From positions 17,625,318 through 17,689,317 of the forward strand of contig CM074188.1 of NCBI GenBank assembly GCA_037179385.1: a stretch of DNA of 64,000 nt, written 5' to 3'. The position numbers were made by a program, and so were the translations under genes. This document shows positions 20,160 to 34,300 of the stretch, piece by piece (the first letter of the stretch is position 1; each line of letters starts with the position of its first letter). Origin of the DNA: Holothuria scabra. Its lineage: Eukaryota; Echinodermata; Holothuroidea; Aspidochirotida; Holothuriidae. The notes beneath the pieces are model-generated. The model was not told where the DNA came from. It did no database searches and saw only the letters and a program-made list of their open reading frames with translations.

Positions 20160-23100
20160 ATAAATGTAGCACAACCAGTTTGCGTCTATTCTCTCTTGGG
20201 AGCAAGATATTCTCGGGCAGTGGCGCCACCAGGATTTTGTAATGGGGGGGAGGGCAGAACAGATAATGTCCTAATGCTACCTCAGTTAAACTCACTAGTC
20301 TGCGTAAATCGCAACTTTTTATGCGCTCCTGCGTTTGAATACAGCAGAGGGGATCCTACTTTTGTCACTACATAAAGGTGCTGACCTGGGAGAGGGGTTT
20401 GAGAGTAGGGGTGAAATTTGTTTTGTTAATTTAAGGTTGCTCAGATGCAAAATGGTGCTATCTTTAGGGAATTTTTGAATATGATCATATGGCTAAAACC
20501 TGTCCATAGTATAGAAAATTCTAATTTTTGGTTGGATGAAAGAGGAGAGCATGTTGTCTAGGAGAAGGATCCGTTGTCAAAAAACCTTCAGAAGCCCCCT
20601 TTTGGCTACTTTACTTCCTTCTATTTACGCAAAAACACATGCGTGGATTCCACAAAAACATGCTAGGACTATTACGAAAAATTTCCTTTCTTCCATCGTG
20701 TATCACAAAAAGGCATCCAAGGCTAGCAGACACCTATAAAAGGCCCAATGGAAGCTCTGGATTAATTATGTACCATCGGGCAATGACATAAGGTTTACCT
20801 AAAAACCAAATGCTAATATAAAGTATGGCACTGAACACTTCACAACTGTCGTATTTTTACTAATTATGAACGAAAATCTAGATGAACAGCTTCCAGCAAT
20901 GAAGAATGGGAGGTCGGGAGAGTACAGGTGCAGGGAGGTGATGTAGACCTCCCTGATAGGTAAAGCAAAAGGGGTGAAGGGCACGTTTCCGAATGTGTTT
21001 TCTTCGTAAGTGTATTAACAACCACCATCCATACCGATAATGGCTGCGCGCATAGCGCTTGGTGAAAATTTTTGAAAAATGTGTAACGCAAATACGTAAT
21101 TTCAACCTTCCTCATCATGTTACAGATAAGATTAGAAGATCCCATATTGATGCGAGGTCCCTACAGATACTGAAGTTGTTACTCTGTTTTTCGGAAAAGT
21201 GTCGCGAACAGAATAGCTCCATTGTATTATAACCTTAACAATGGTCACGAGATAGAGCTCAAATCGTGACGGATGCGCGTCCTTTTTCGTAACAAAATTT
21301 CCTCGACAGAACCTGCATTAAGGTTCTGCATCGAATCACTTTCAATTCCCTTACAAATATATATGCCAATCAAAAGCAGTGGCGGAGCTGCTTTATGGTT
21401 GGGGGCGGTCGCCCCCCCCCCTGACGTACCAAAGTCGTCTGACGGCGCCCTTTTTAGGTTTTTAACATACTTTGCTCTTGCACCATTATTGGCAAAAGAC
21501 ATAATTTAATAGCGTTGTTCTAAAGCCTAGCTAACAAAATTTTCAAATTCACCAGTAAACTGTATACTATCCGCTGCACTTTATTCTAATGAAAAAGGGT
21601 CATCTTCAGTAATATAGGGATAGGTTTTGCCGAAATATATCTTCATGCATTATACGCACTAAATGAATGTTGTCGCTGTGCTAAGTTGCTTCGACACCAA
21701 GCGTGATTATAAGCTTACAAAATACACACACTGTAAAATATTACGGTAGATTTGCAGAACAACAAAATAAAGAGATGAATAAGGATAATAGAAAAGTTCT
21801 GGAAACTTATTAACAAAACGTTTCTGTAATCTTAATGTTTCTCTTTATTTTTTGTTCTGTAAATTTACAGGGGTTTTGTACCATTTTTTACAGTGCGTGC
21901 TGATATTTAATCCACCCTCCCGGCCAATAAAAGATGTTGCAAGGGGTGCAACATTAAATTGTAGCGCAAAATAGCCCTTTTGATAATGGTCAACACAGAC
22001 AATAAAAAAGTTTATGAAGATACCGAAATAGCTTCCACAACATTTTTCAAAATGAGTACACAACAGCTTGAGGCTGAGGTCTCACTGAAATTGAAACTCA
22101 TGTAATGTTGTGTTAAAGAAAATCCAGTCAAAACTCTTTCTTTGGAGTATTTGGAAGATTTAACAACCATGAATCTAAGAAAGTGGGTAATAATTCTCAA
22201 GAGCTTATTGGGAGTCCAAAGGGAATAGCCTATTAAGGCAAATTTAACAAAAAATGCAAAAACAGACTATTTTAAAAAAGCAGAAAAATTCAAGGGGGGG
22301 GGGGTTAAAACCCTAACCCCCCTTGGATCCGCCACAGAAATGATTAAGTTATAATAAGGCTCCCAAGTTTAAGTTCAACACATAGTTGATCGAAATATTG
22401 AGCGGCATAACATAATTTACGTTAACCATAACACGGAGGTTTTTTGGCGCTGTTCCTTAATAATAAACACCAGTTCTGGGGCCGCATCCCCAACCAAAAA
22501 TCCTGTGAAAATTCGGGCAATACGAAGGGAATTTTTCAGGCACCTACTGAAAAAAAAAATAAATTGCAATGATGTAGCTAAAGGTAAGCAATAAAAATAA
22601 AGTTTTGATTTGAATTGCACCAGCACCTATATATTCGGTAATTCACCAGTGTATTTTCCATGGTTAAACTTTTATAATTATTATCAGTGGCGTGTTAAGG
22701 GCATTGCCATTGAGTCACATCCCCCTCCCTCACTGATACTGTTTTTGTTCTTTTTAAGTACCTAAAATACTCAAATTTTTAACACAAATTTTATTTCAAA
22801 GGTAGCAAATGTGCACCAGATTGCATGTACGATCATTTTAAGAGGAAGTGACTCGAGTCGTGACTTGTTACAACACTGGTTTTGGGATATTGCATGAAAT
22901 TTTACCATGACTTTGATGCTTTTTTATTTTTCTCTGAAAATGATTCAGGCACCCTTAATAGTTTTAAGTGATTTAAAGCTTGCTAGGTTGTTTAAGACTT
23001 AAATGGCTGCCAGACTTTTTTAAAGCTGTGCCCGAAATTCAGATATTTGGAAAATTTGAGAAGCAGTCTTTCTTCTATCTGCTCCCTGGACCGAAGGTTT

Positions 23101-23827
23101 AAGGGGAGGGGTTTTCATCCCCTATTGTTTTGTGTGTGTGTGTGTGTGTGTGTGCCTTCATCAGTTTATATAAGATTTGCACAATATGCTACCTTTAAAT
23201 TAAACTTTGTGTTACTTATTGAACGCATTGAAAGGGACTAGAAAAATCTGTTAGGAGTGGAATGGCCACAGTGCCTTGCTCCGGTTACGCTAGTTCTTGA
23301 GAACGTGGACTTCATGTACTTAAACACCCAGACAGACTTACCTGACAGATTTAAAATCTGTCAGGCGACCAACACAAGGGTCATGTGCCTGTGTATTCCG
23401 CCCACAGGCTGCCCCATCCCTGTCGCGTGTGTCTACGTGAAGTTTCAATAGAGGGACGCAAGGACTGAGAGATCGCTGTTATGGGGAGAGGTCAAGGGGA
23501 GGGGACACTCTCCTTGAACTTTCCATTTTGGATTTTGAAAAAGAGATGGAATGCAAAATGCCGTATGTTGTACGGCATTTTAAACACATATGACCACCAA
23601 AATTAGGCTTGGTCACCCATAACAGAAAGTTTGCAATTGACAGTTTCAGAATCTTCATGTACAATTGGATTCCACAACAAAACCTATCTGCAAATCCCTA
23701 GGTGACGAGGTGATCCGTCTTCCGAATACGTAAAAATGTTATTAACTTTTGCTGCTATGCATTTGTGCAAGTTGTTATATCAGAAGATCGAAATATTGGT
23801 ATGTATGAAACCATTGAGTAATGTCGG
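20160..23827. other. Non-coding region with transposon termini
   Basis: No gene is supported. hAT-like terminal motifs occur at 20219 (CAGTGGCGCC), 21377 (CAGTGGCGGAGC), 22321-22337 (CCTTGGATCCGCCACAG) and 22685 (CAGTGGCGTG), next to G- or C-runs, but no pair with a matching 8-bp target duplication was found. A (TG)12 microsatellite is at 23131-23154. Confidence 0.55.
23131..23154. repeat. (TG)12 microsatellite
   Basis: An uninterrupted TG dinucleotide run of 24 bases follows TATTGTTT. Confidence 0.95.
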
Positions 23828-25236
23828 CAGTGGTGGAGCCACGATGGGGAGGGGAGAGGGCTGGGGAAGGGGGGCCTAGACCCCCAGATTTTTTCAGCCC
23901 CACCCCCCCCCCAGATTTTTTTGTGTCCTGATAAAGTAAATCAGTGCTTTAGAAAATAAAATGTTTGAACGGAAATAAACTTTGAAGTATTTCATTCAAA
24001 AACAGTAAATAAATAAAATGTGCAAAAATTAAGAAAACTTGCATGAATGAGTGTCAAACACATTTTATGGGCACGAAATCAAGTAATAACTTCAAAATGC
24101 CTGCTTTCACTAAATCGGATACGGTATATAATCTGCACTGTCGTTTATTGCATGTCACTTCGAAGATGAAACGAACATCTCGACGACAAACTCAAATGTG
24201 ACTTTGTTAGGTTAAGACACTTTCTGTCTTTCGGATGGCTGGTTGATTAACTGAAAACATGGCAACCATACACTCGAGACCATTCTTACACGACCATTCC
24301 TATACTTTATCATACACAAAATATGCCGTTAGCCAGGGTAAGGTACTGCCTTCGAATAATTCTTCCCTCCCATCCTTAAAATGTAGGCCATGTCGTGCCT
24401 CATTGATGCCCATGACAAGTGCCATTGTAGAACGATTCTCTTTTTACTAGTTGACACTGGCATCCGGGCGAATTTTTAAAATGTCCACAAGGTCTAGATT
24501 TCATGTGTTTCCCACATGATCCATTACTTCTGCTTTGCGGTTTAAATATTTTGAGAGTTTGCTCGTAGTATTTTAATTTTGACTACGTAACGTACCGATG
24601 ACTGAACATATACTGCACCATTTTGGCATCTAGACACCACTGAAAACCGGAAAACATTGTTATTGTTTCTTTGGCAGTATGTATGTCAGTTGTAAAATCT
24701 CTATAAAGACTAAAAATGAGTATTTTGAAATTTTTCATGCTTCCCAATAAGGAAAATCCTAAACGTAGGCCTATAATCAGTTCAAAGGTTTGCAAGCATA
24801 GCACCATTTTGCATCTAAAAAATCTAACACAAAGAAAGTTTTTTAGAGGGGGACACAACTACTTTTGATTTTCCTATTAAAGCTGAAATCTTCAAACATT
24901 GCGACATTTGCGATCTACGCTTTCTGAAGTTAACAATTTTTCCCAAGGGAGATACCGGTTCCGTTGAGTCTCATCCCCCAGGCCACAGATGAGAAATGCC
25001 CAGTTTGGGGGGCCCTGAAAAGTGTATGTATTACCATTTTCACAGACTGATTTTTTATTCTCATTATTTGAGAAGTGGCAGACATGCGATTCGTAATTCA
25101 AGGCTGGGTACATCCAGCTTAGAACACATGGGAAGTGCCGTTTCCGGCTGTCTGGAGGGTTTGTAAAGCGCCTGACCCTAGGAGGTACCAGTAAAATCTA
25201 GGCCGCCCTAAAAATTCCATCCTGGATACGCCACTG
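23828..25236. mobile_element. hAT-like non-autonomous transposon, copy 1 (1409 bp)
   Basis: The left end is CAGTGGTGGAGCCACGATGG. The right end inverted is CAGTGGCGTATCCAGGATGG. The flanks AATGTCGG (23820-23827) and AAGGTCGG (25237-25244) agree at 7 of 8 bases, the target-duplication length of hAT elements. The interior has no transposase, but much of its length matches the copy at 29303-30803, for example GTTTGAACGGAAATAAACTT and CACATGGGAAGTGCCGTTTC. It lacks the GGTTGGCGC-containing monomer present in copy 2. Confidence 0.85.
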
Positions 25237-27261
25237 AAGGTCGGAAGCACGCGGAAAAAATCCCGTGGCTCACCTTTAACATTTTAAATTATTGGTTAGA
25301 AATAGAGCTGAAAAACCTCCTCTAAGTATCTGAAGCTCGCGGATCGAGTGAAAATTTGGTTAATTTGATAACTGTTTGAGAGAGAACATGTGCAAAAGTG
25401 TTTATTGTTCGAAAACCTCTCTAACCTCATCTCACCCTTTCTTTCCAAAATATAGCTTGAATTCCCCTGGACTGCTGGAGGAAAACTGGAAATCGAGAAA
25501 GCCGGGCCATATCCAGACGAAAAATCAACCATTATTGGACTGATCAATAGTTAAGGCATAAACGAGGTGCAACTGAAAATTACCAAATCGATGAAACTTA
25601 AGCGAAAAAATCTGTGAAAGGTTGAGTTTGGTTTAGTACTACTCATGCAGACAAGAACAACATCACTTTTCATTTATCTCCAAAACCCTGCAAATTTTGA
25701 GTCATTATCTCATGTTTAATTTTTCCATGCGTGGTAGCTTCAAGGTCAAAAATTCCTACATGTAGCGTCGATATATCGAAGATGGAATCAGTACACCTTC
25801 AAAATACCAGCCCAACTCACGGGTTATTTTTTTCTAGGGTTTGCAACTTGAACGCAAAATTCTTCGTTTAAATTTAATGTTTAAATGTCTGAGATTTCAA
25901 GAGAGACATGTAAACCCGAAAAAGGTTATTCAGTAGCCATCTGGAAAGAAAAACTTGGCCATGGGGTTATTTTACGAATTCATTGTTTTTAATCTAGTGT
26001 TAAAAATTGATAATCTGGGATAGTTTCACAAAAGTAGTCTGTATCATGCATAGCAAAAAGGAAGGGTTGGCCTTTACAAGAGCTTTAACGTAAGGGTTTC
26101 AGATGTGTTCTACAGGTCACGTGTAGCGGGATGGACAACGCGATACATCCCGTCAATTTTTAGTCTATGGTGCCACCATTTTTTGCTACGACCAAGGACT
26201 CCCAGATGCGGTTCTAGGCAGAGTCTCTTTTTTGAGTTGGTTCTCTAGAGGGGGCTTATAAATATGAGAATCGGCAATACCAGGCTCCCGCGCGCAGCTC
26301 CCTGCTAAGAGCAGCCGGTCCCGGTCACATTCAAGGGAGCAAGGAGCTAATTAAAGAAACCCCTGCACTGCTCAGTTCATCTGACTAAAAGGAACTGTCG
26401 CTAAAATAACTCGTTTTTAATTTCTAATAGATGATAAATCCATAAAATTAATTTTGCGTGAATGTAGATGAACACTGAGGTCTAAATCATGGTTGTTATT
26501 GCACATCTTCCCTCAAGTTTCATATGAAACTATGAACCTTTTTGATCATGGATCACTTTTCCTCACTTGAAGTGCATACTCTCTTAATTTAAAATATTTA
26601 GAATTAGTTTAAATATATAGTCAAAAAAGATCTATTCTTTCGGAGTTAGTGACCAATCAAACTTCCGATTGATCACTTATTCCACTCTTTTAGATTTGAA
26701 CTCCAATATTTTAAATCTTACCATTTAAGAGAAGGTTGACTGCACTTTACAGAAGCACGCAATGTATTAGCACATGTAATGTAGAACTGATGATATCATT
26801 GCATCAAACTGTCGTAATGTCGACACCTTGTTTGAAACAAGATGCTGGTAAGGTTTACGAACCGGCGATCCCATAAATGAGTAAAGTAGCAAAACTATTG
26901 TTCAATGCATGTGAAAATTGATTTCGACAGGCCTAGCGAGTTTTCCGATACCAAACTTTGGAACAGTACAAGTGTAAAATCTTTGCAAAAAGTAAAGAAA
27001 CATCCTCATAATAATGACTTTAATAATTCTGCACCACAATTACAAATTGAGTTAAAACTTAAACTGAGACTGTGTCACTCTGGATGAGAATGACTTTTAA
27101 ACAGTTGTGGTGGGGCTCAAGTAAATAGGTTAGGAGAATTGGAACTCCTTCGGTGAGAGGATTATGCCTTTAATATTAGCGATCAATCTTTGACTGCCCC
27201 TTTAAAGCAATTTTATCATACGTCGGAGTCTTCTCATCCACAGTTTCTAACCAATTAGATC
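25237..27261. other. Non-coding region
   Basis: No exon, RNA gene or clear repeat is supported. A TATAAATA at 26258-26265 stands upstream of a GC-rich stretch (26285-26340) in which GCTCCCT and AGGGAGC could pair, but no ORF follows. A MITE B-type right end (GGTGAGAGGATTATGCCTTT) is at about 27155-27177. Confidence 0.5.
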
Positions 27262-27483
27262 GCATGTTTGGTCTATAAGCGGCAGAGCACCCGTCTCTCA
27301 CGCGGAAGGCCTGGGTTGGATTCCCAGGTCGAGTCATACCAAAGACTCTAAAAATGCAACCTACTGCTGTTGTGCGTTATTCTCGTTATAAGCAATGGGG
27401 TAGGGAAAACACACTGGCGAGCCAATAGTACTGGAAAAAGGTCGTGGCCGGCTCGACTTGAACCAGTAGGTTGGCAGCTGGAC
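27262..27483 (+). repeat. tRNA-derived SINE, full-length-like copy
   Basis: The head resembles a tRNA with an A-box-like TATAAGCGGCAGAGC and a B box GGTTGGATTCC at 27314-27324. The body follows (ACCAAAGACTCTAAAAATG, then AAGCAATGG), and the 3' part is GGAAAAAGGTCGTGGCCGGC. Both ends of this order recur inverted at 60990-61185, which fixes it as a family. Other pieces are at 27524-27575 and 43300-43380, both inverted. Confidence 0.75.
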
Positions 27484-27523
27484 CATAAAACTTCATCTAA
27501 CTAACTAAATCCAAGCAATTGGT

Positions 27524-27575
27524 TCTAGTCGAGCCGGCCACGGCCTTTTTCCAGTTGTGGCTCACTGGCTTGTCC
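27524..27575 (-). repeat. SINE 3' fragment, inverted
   Basis: GAGCCGGCCACGGCCTTTTT is the complement of the SINE 3' part 80-90 bp to the left, making a short inverted pair with 27435-27460. Confidence 0.65.
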
Positions 27576-28360
27576 TTCTACATTGTGAGAGGTTACACAT
27601 TTTCCGTCCGTAAATATTGCTTCCTGAGATCTTTAATCGAACTGCGTTTTTTGCCAGCTGGTGTAGGTGTATACAACCGTGCTAGTTTGGAATTCAAGAT
27701 AAACTATCATCTATCATGGTTTTATAAACCCTTTTCGTTGTATATACACCCAGGTATAAACTGATAAGCACTGTTCCGCAATTACTCATGGGAGGCTAAC
27801 TAGCACTGTAGAAACGGACTTCGCCGATGGGTGGCGCTCTTTTGGGATGGTAAATTTTGTTCAGTCCAATTGAAAGTGAATAATCAGGGTGGTTTTGACT
27901 TTTTATTGCATTACTCTCCTGGGTGAACTTGAAAAAAATAAGCAAAACATGGTTTCCATTGAAGCGGAATAAGTTTAGATGGAGGTGTGTGTAGCAATCA
28001 AATCGATTTTCAAATTAAACTTGACATACAAATGAACAATGCAATCTGTTTACCAAAAAGGTCTTAATATACAGTAATATACATAGACTTTACACTCCCC
28101 AAATACATTTTCTAATTCACACACAGAAAAGGCAAATATTAATTTTTCAAATGCTGTTATAACTATGTATTAGTAAGTCCTAAATTTGAAGCCACATCGT
28201 CCACCGATTCAGGGAAGTCCACGCTTGCAGAAAATAAACATCTCTGTCCTGGATTGGTCCACAAAACTTCCTAGTGTAATGATCAGTGAAGACTTCACAA
28301 AGTCAAGTTAACTGTACAAGTCTCAAGTAATCCTGCGAACATTACAGTTTGACCGATACT

Positions 28361-31300
28361 TTATCTTTTTGAACATTTCACGCTTTCTTCGTCATCAGGT
28401 TGGCAACAACACATGGCCATTCCTATCGCTCCTTTCAAAACACAAATAACACCTAGCAATTGGAAGACATATCTAAAATCGCCAAAAATGTCTCTAACAT
28501 ATCCTGAAAGGAAATAAAAAACGGCATAACATTTACCCCTGGTGCAAAGAATTAATGTAAAATGAGATGTATAATTCCGATATTTGGAGTTTGTAATTCT
28601 TAATTTTAAACGCTAACCGAAAAGAACATGCAAGAAAGCTTACGCAAAACTCCTGTAATTCCAGTGTGATGCACATCAGCATTTCCCCAGAAACAATGCA
28701 TTTACTACTTGTAAAAAGCACCCTCCTGCCCCGGGCATGATCGATGAATGTTGGTTGATTAGGAACGTCAAAACTGTTGGTGCATTTAAGTACCCCTCCC
28801 TCACGCAATTAGTGATCCAAATTTGACTAAACTTTAACCCACGTTTCCTGTAGCCTATGGCACACCTGTGCCCGCTCCTTTGGACTTGTTTTAACACGGG
28901 AGCTCTGAGGACAACAATTTTAGAGGGGCAATCACAGTTAGACAGAGAATATTTACATTTTTGTTCCAGCACGTAGTTTTGCCTGTTGAATTTATTGTTA
29001 ACCAGAATATAGAAACATTTAAGATTGTCTTCCGTCTAAAAAAAAAAAAACAATTATTTTGTGTTAATTGCTGAAGATTCAACTTTAATTTTGTGAATAA
29101 TGTTCGGGAAACAAAATTATTCCACAAAATGCAAAGCTAAGAAGTCCTACACACCCCAACCAATCACGACGTTATATAGTGATTACGGATCATTTCTTAT
29201 TAGTTTTAAGTAAATGTTCACATTTGGTGCAGAATTAAAGTTGTGAAAAATTGTAACAAACTTTAATTGTCGCATTTTAAAGAGCTTTGACACACCTTTG
29301 CGCAGTGGCGTAGCTACGGAGGGGCCTTGGCGTAGCCACGGAGGGGCCTTGGGGGGCCTAGGCTCCCCTAGATTTTCTTCAGCCCCCCCCCCCCAGATTT
29401 TTTGCGTCCTGATAAAGTAATTGAAAAAATAAAATGTTTGAACGGAAATAAACTTTGAAGTATTTCCTTCAAAACAGTAAATAAATAAAATGTGTAAAAA
29501 TTTTAAAAAAAAATCATGGATGAATGTGCGTAAAACACATTTTGTGTGCACGTATGAAATCAAGTAATAACTTCAAAATGCCTCCTTTAACTAAATTAGT
29601 TACCGTTGTGATCTGCGCTGTCGTTTATTGCATTTCACTTCGAAGATGAAAGGAAAGTCTCGACGACAAACTTTTATGTGACCTTGTTAGGTTAAGACCC
29701 TTTCTGCCTTTCGGATGTCTGATTGATTTACTGAAAATAAGGCAATCGTACACTGGAGCCCACTCTTACACGACCATTCCTATACTTTATCATACACAAA
29801 ATGTGCCGTAAGCAGGTAAGGGTAAGGTACTGCCTTCGAATAATTCTTCCTTCTATCCTTAACAAGTAGGACTATGTTGTGCCTCACTTCTGCCCATGAC
29901 AAGTGCCACTGTCGGACGATTTTTTTTCTTCGACAAGTCCTCTTTTTACTAGTTGGCACTGGCGTCCGGGTGATTTGTAAAATGTCCACAAGCTCCCGGA
30001 TTTTATGTATTTCCCACATGATCCATACTTCTGCTTTGCGGTTCAATTATTTTGAGAGATTTATTCGTAGTATTTTAACTTTGACTACGTAATGTACCGA
30101 TGAACAAATTTTACACATTGTTTCTTTGGTAGTATGTATGTCTATTGTGTCTATTGTAAAATCTCTACAAAAACTAAAAATATTTTGATATATTTCATGC
30201 TCCCCAAAAAGGAAAAATCCTAAAACGTAGGCCTCTAATCAGTTCAAAGTTTTGCCAAACATAGCACCATTTTGCACATAGGAAATCTAACGCAAAGAAA
30301 GTTTCTCGGAGGGGGACACTATTACTTTTGGTTTTCCTGTTAAAGGGTAAGGTACTGTCTTAGGTAAGCTGAAATCCATTCAAATATTGCCGCATTTGCG
30401 ATCTACGTCCTGAAGTTTACAATTTTTCCAAAGGGGAATTGAAATACCGGTTCCCTTTAGTCTCTTCCCCGAGGCCACAGATCAGAAGTGCACAGTTTTG
30501 GGGTCCCTGAAAAGTGTATGTATTACCATTCTTCGTAAATTGAATTTTTATTCTCATTATTTGAGAAGTCGCGGACATGAGATTCGTATTTCAAGGCTGG
30601 GTACATCCAGCTTAAAACACATGGGAAGTGCCGTTTCCGGCCATCCGGAGAGGTTTTAAAGCCCAAAATTTTCTTGTACGATCCGCGCCAACCGATGGTG
30701 GCGCTCCGCTTAGATAGTCTGGCCGTGCCTGACAATCGGAGGTACCAGGCCTCCAACTTGTTTCCTAGTCCCCACAAAAAATCCCATCCTGGCTACGCCA
30801 CTGCCTTGGCGTCACAACTGAAGACAGCTCTACAAAATGACGCAGATTTGTCTCACCATTGCCTGAGAGGTACAGGGTGTGTCTTACAATTTATGAGTAC
30901 ATGAAAGGAATAAAACACTGACTTACCAGAACCAGAGTCATATAACAACAATGCATCAAACAGGAAAAGACGCGCAGAGTTTGTAAATAATTTTAAAACT
31001 AATAAATATATAAAGTTACCAAAGAAAAAATATAAGTGATGCATTTACCTGGTATAACCCCTCCTAACACGAAACTGACAGCTTCTGAGCTGTGAAGCCA
31101 TGTCATTCCACTTTTAAAATGAGCACCACATATCTCATTGTTTACAAGGCAAACGTTTAGCGTTGCTTGAAAGCATATTAACATGCCACTCAAGAACGCC
31201 GACAGTGCAAATCCTGCGAAATTATTCCAAATTAGAGTGATCCAATATGCGACCGCAACGCCAATGGAAGGAACCACTGTCGCTATAAAAGGATTCATGT

Positions 31301-34300
31301 AATCAAAGTGTACAAACAGGGTGGCAAATAGCTTTCCTAAAAACCCAGACGCTCCACAAATAGTTGAGAGAAAAACTGCTACTTGTGGGAGCATTCCAGC
31401 AAATTCTGCGTAAGGCACCATGAACATCGCCCAACCGACAAAATTGACTATTTCCAAAATGGTGATAAGATAAATAAAAATGAAACGTTTGTGACAAAGA
31501 AAGATTTCAAAAAAATCGTTTGGTAATCTAGAAGTTAGCGGATTTGTCGGATTTCGATTCTCTTCGATGGGTTTGACTTCAATTTTTTCGTGTTCATTTC
31601 GGTTGCGAATGTTCTTAGATTTTATTAGGAATCCAGTGATCATGTTGTTCCAGAGAAAAGCACCGAACACAAATATAGCTTCTTGCGTACCGTACTGTTG
31701 TTTAAGGTATCCTAATAACAAAGGAAATAGGGCTATCCCTAAGTTGCTACCTAAATTGCTCAGCGCATACGCTTTTGGAAACGAATCATCGAAGTTTTCT
31801 TTTAGGTACAGAAGAGTAATGAGGTCTATGAAACTATGTCCAATCCCTGCAAACAAGAGACATGGAAAAATTTCAAATATTAAGCAAGCTAAGAAAACAA
31901 TTAAAATGAAGGATTACAACCAAACTGATAGGAATCCACTCCAACATATAAGCTCTAAAGAAAAAGAAAAAGAAAACCATCGAAGGGACACTCAATCGAA
32001 ATTCTCTTCAACATTTGATTACATTTGGTTACAAAATGAATCAAGTCTAATCATTTCTGAAAATAATCTAAGGAATATTTGAATATATTATCTACTTAGC
32101 GCCCCTTTTATAAGATTTCTCTTTAATGTGAAGAAACCGTTAAAAGTTTAAACTGAAATGAAAGGATTATTGGAAACAACTAATCTCTTCCCAAAAAACC
32201 CCTTTGAAATTCAACACATAACTGAAGTAAGATGTTTAAAATGTTAAAGTGTTGTATATTCCTTGTGATCGCGTAGTTTGCTGGCTACGGCCCACCAGTG
32301 GTAGAGGTAGGGTTTTTTTTTTTTTTTATAAATAGAGGCACGAATGGCCTGCAGACTGGCAGGGAAGCGTAAAAGCATGATGTTTGGAACATTAAATGGG
32401 TGCTAGTAGGTAATTTGGTCCTTGTGGGAGCTTTCGTCCCCTGACCACACGGTAGCTCCGCCACTGAAGTCCATCTGCGAGCTACATTGCACTCAGGCTC
32501 GTAGAAATATCCCTCCAAACTTAGTTACATTAGCACTTAAGAACATTTAATTAAAACTTACAAACGATTCATGTACAAAGTACTCAAAATATTGTCAAAT
32601 GAAGTAAAGATAAACACGAATAATGTTTGCTTTATACGGAAAATGCAAATTTTACATTGGCTTTTTATTAGATTTTAAAAAGTTATGCTCCTACATTACT
32701 TTAACTCTTATGTGATATGTCCAACTGAAGAGTGCCGTTATGGTGGAATTTGTTAGTATTTAAAGTAGTAAACACCATGTCCCAAAGAACACGAAGAGGT
32801 TAACAAGTAACGTCTACAAATAAAAAATGCAAAATAAAAATCTTTGATACCCGATAATGACGTAACGAAGAGCATTGACCAAACGGAGGCTCTGAGACAA
32901 AAGGCTAGACCAATATATCCTAGTCCAATTAGAAAACCAGCAAGAACCATCCACAAACGATATCCCATTGTTCCGCTGATCAGATAGGACACCAGTGGAG
33001 CTGAAATTTACAAAATAACAAAAAAAAAAAAAAAAAAAAAATAGCACCAACAGTTACGACGATGACGGAGAGAGGACAGAGAAAGTCAAAAATAGTCAGT
33101 CAGAGGCTTGTGCAAAACTAAATCGTGATGCGGATAGGGGCGGTGAATTCCTCGACGGATATGTCTGGAGCATAGCGAAATTTTCATCATCAAAACTGCC
33201 TACACACAAAATTGTGCCCCCAATGATCAAAAGAAAGATAGATAGTGTATTGGAGAATGTCAGAAACTGTTGTTTGTTTTGTGGCAAACATTTAGAAAAG
33301 AAGGAAAGTTTAAAAGTTTTGGATTGTTTGTTGTTTTCGGGTCGGATTTAAGTGGAGGGTGAAAATGTTTCCTTTTAGGAGGGCTGAGATGCAAAATGGT
33401 TCTATTTTGAAATATTTGGTAGCATATTCAAACGCCATGCAGCCAATCAGAGCACGCTCCTGTTGCTCTGTCAAGTTCGGTCATAGCTGATCTTCCGCTC
33501 ATTACTTCCGCTTCGCAGGCTAAGTAACAGTCAAAGTCTCCGCAGCACCACCGACAGCTACGATCGATGGACAATAATAAAACAACAGGCAAATAAACAA
33601 AGAAATACCTCTTTTGTGTAACAATTGAACTTAAAATTGAACTTGAAAACGGTATTTAAAATAATATTTGTTTCAAGGTAGGACTTGAATGGAATGTTCA
33701 AGATAAGTTGCCAATAATCATCATTTAACTAAAGAAATACATTCAATTCAAATATTGTTATACGCTTCATAATCAAATTCTTAAAAGTTAAAATTGTTTT
33801 CAAAATTCAATGGCAACATTTGCATAGGCAGAATATCTTACCAAAGTACGCTTGATACTGTTATGGAGTTTTTAAATGTGTTGCGTCAACATTCTTCCCC
33901 AAGTTCAACTAATCATTGTACAGTTGTGCGCGCATTGAATAAACGAAGGAGATTTCATCTAGTTTCTTGATCAAATGAAATGTGCATAAGACACTTTTCA
34001 ACTGCTTGATTAAATTATTTGAAAGATTAAATGCAGGCATTGGAATAAATACGAGAAGTGTGAAATGCCAAAAAACGGTTTTACCAGAACAATAAAGAGG
34101 CATCATAACTTTAAAACTTATAGATTTTGTAATGGATTTTTTTGAATCTTAAAATCAAGATCATATACAACATGAGAGCCCTGAAGTTATACAATTTCGC
34201 TTACATTGTGAGACAGCTCAGTGAAATAAGCAGTAGAAGAGGCCAAGACCAAAGGTCTATATTTGCCCATAATCTTCATGAAAAATGAAGGCAAACTTTT

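Noticed and set aside
20219..22337. Possible hAT elements bounded by CAGTGGCG motifs
   Set aside because: The candidate ends (20219, 21377, 22337) do not share an 8-bp target duplication, so I could not pair them.
26258..26345. TATAAATA followed by a GC-rich start-like region
   Set aside because: No downstream ORF or exon was found; it stays an isolated motif.
27280..27345. tRNA gene
   Set aside because: The box-like motifs are joined to a repeated SINE body and no clean cloverleaf was evident.
31567..32082. 171-residue plus-strand frame
   Set aside because: Its left part is antisense to the main SLC16-like exon, which has full splice support on the minus strand.
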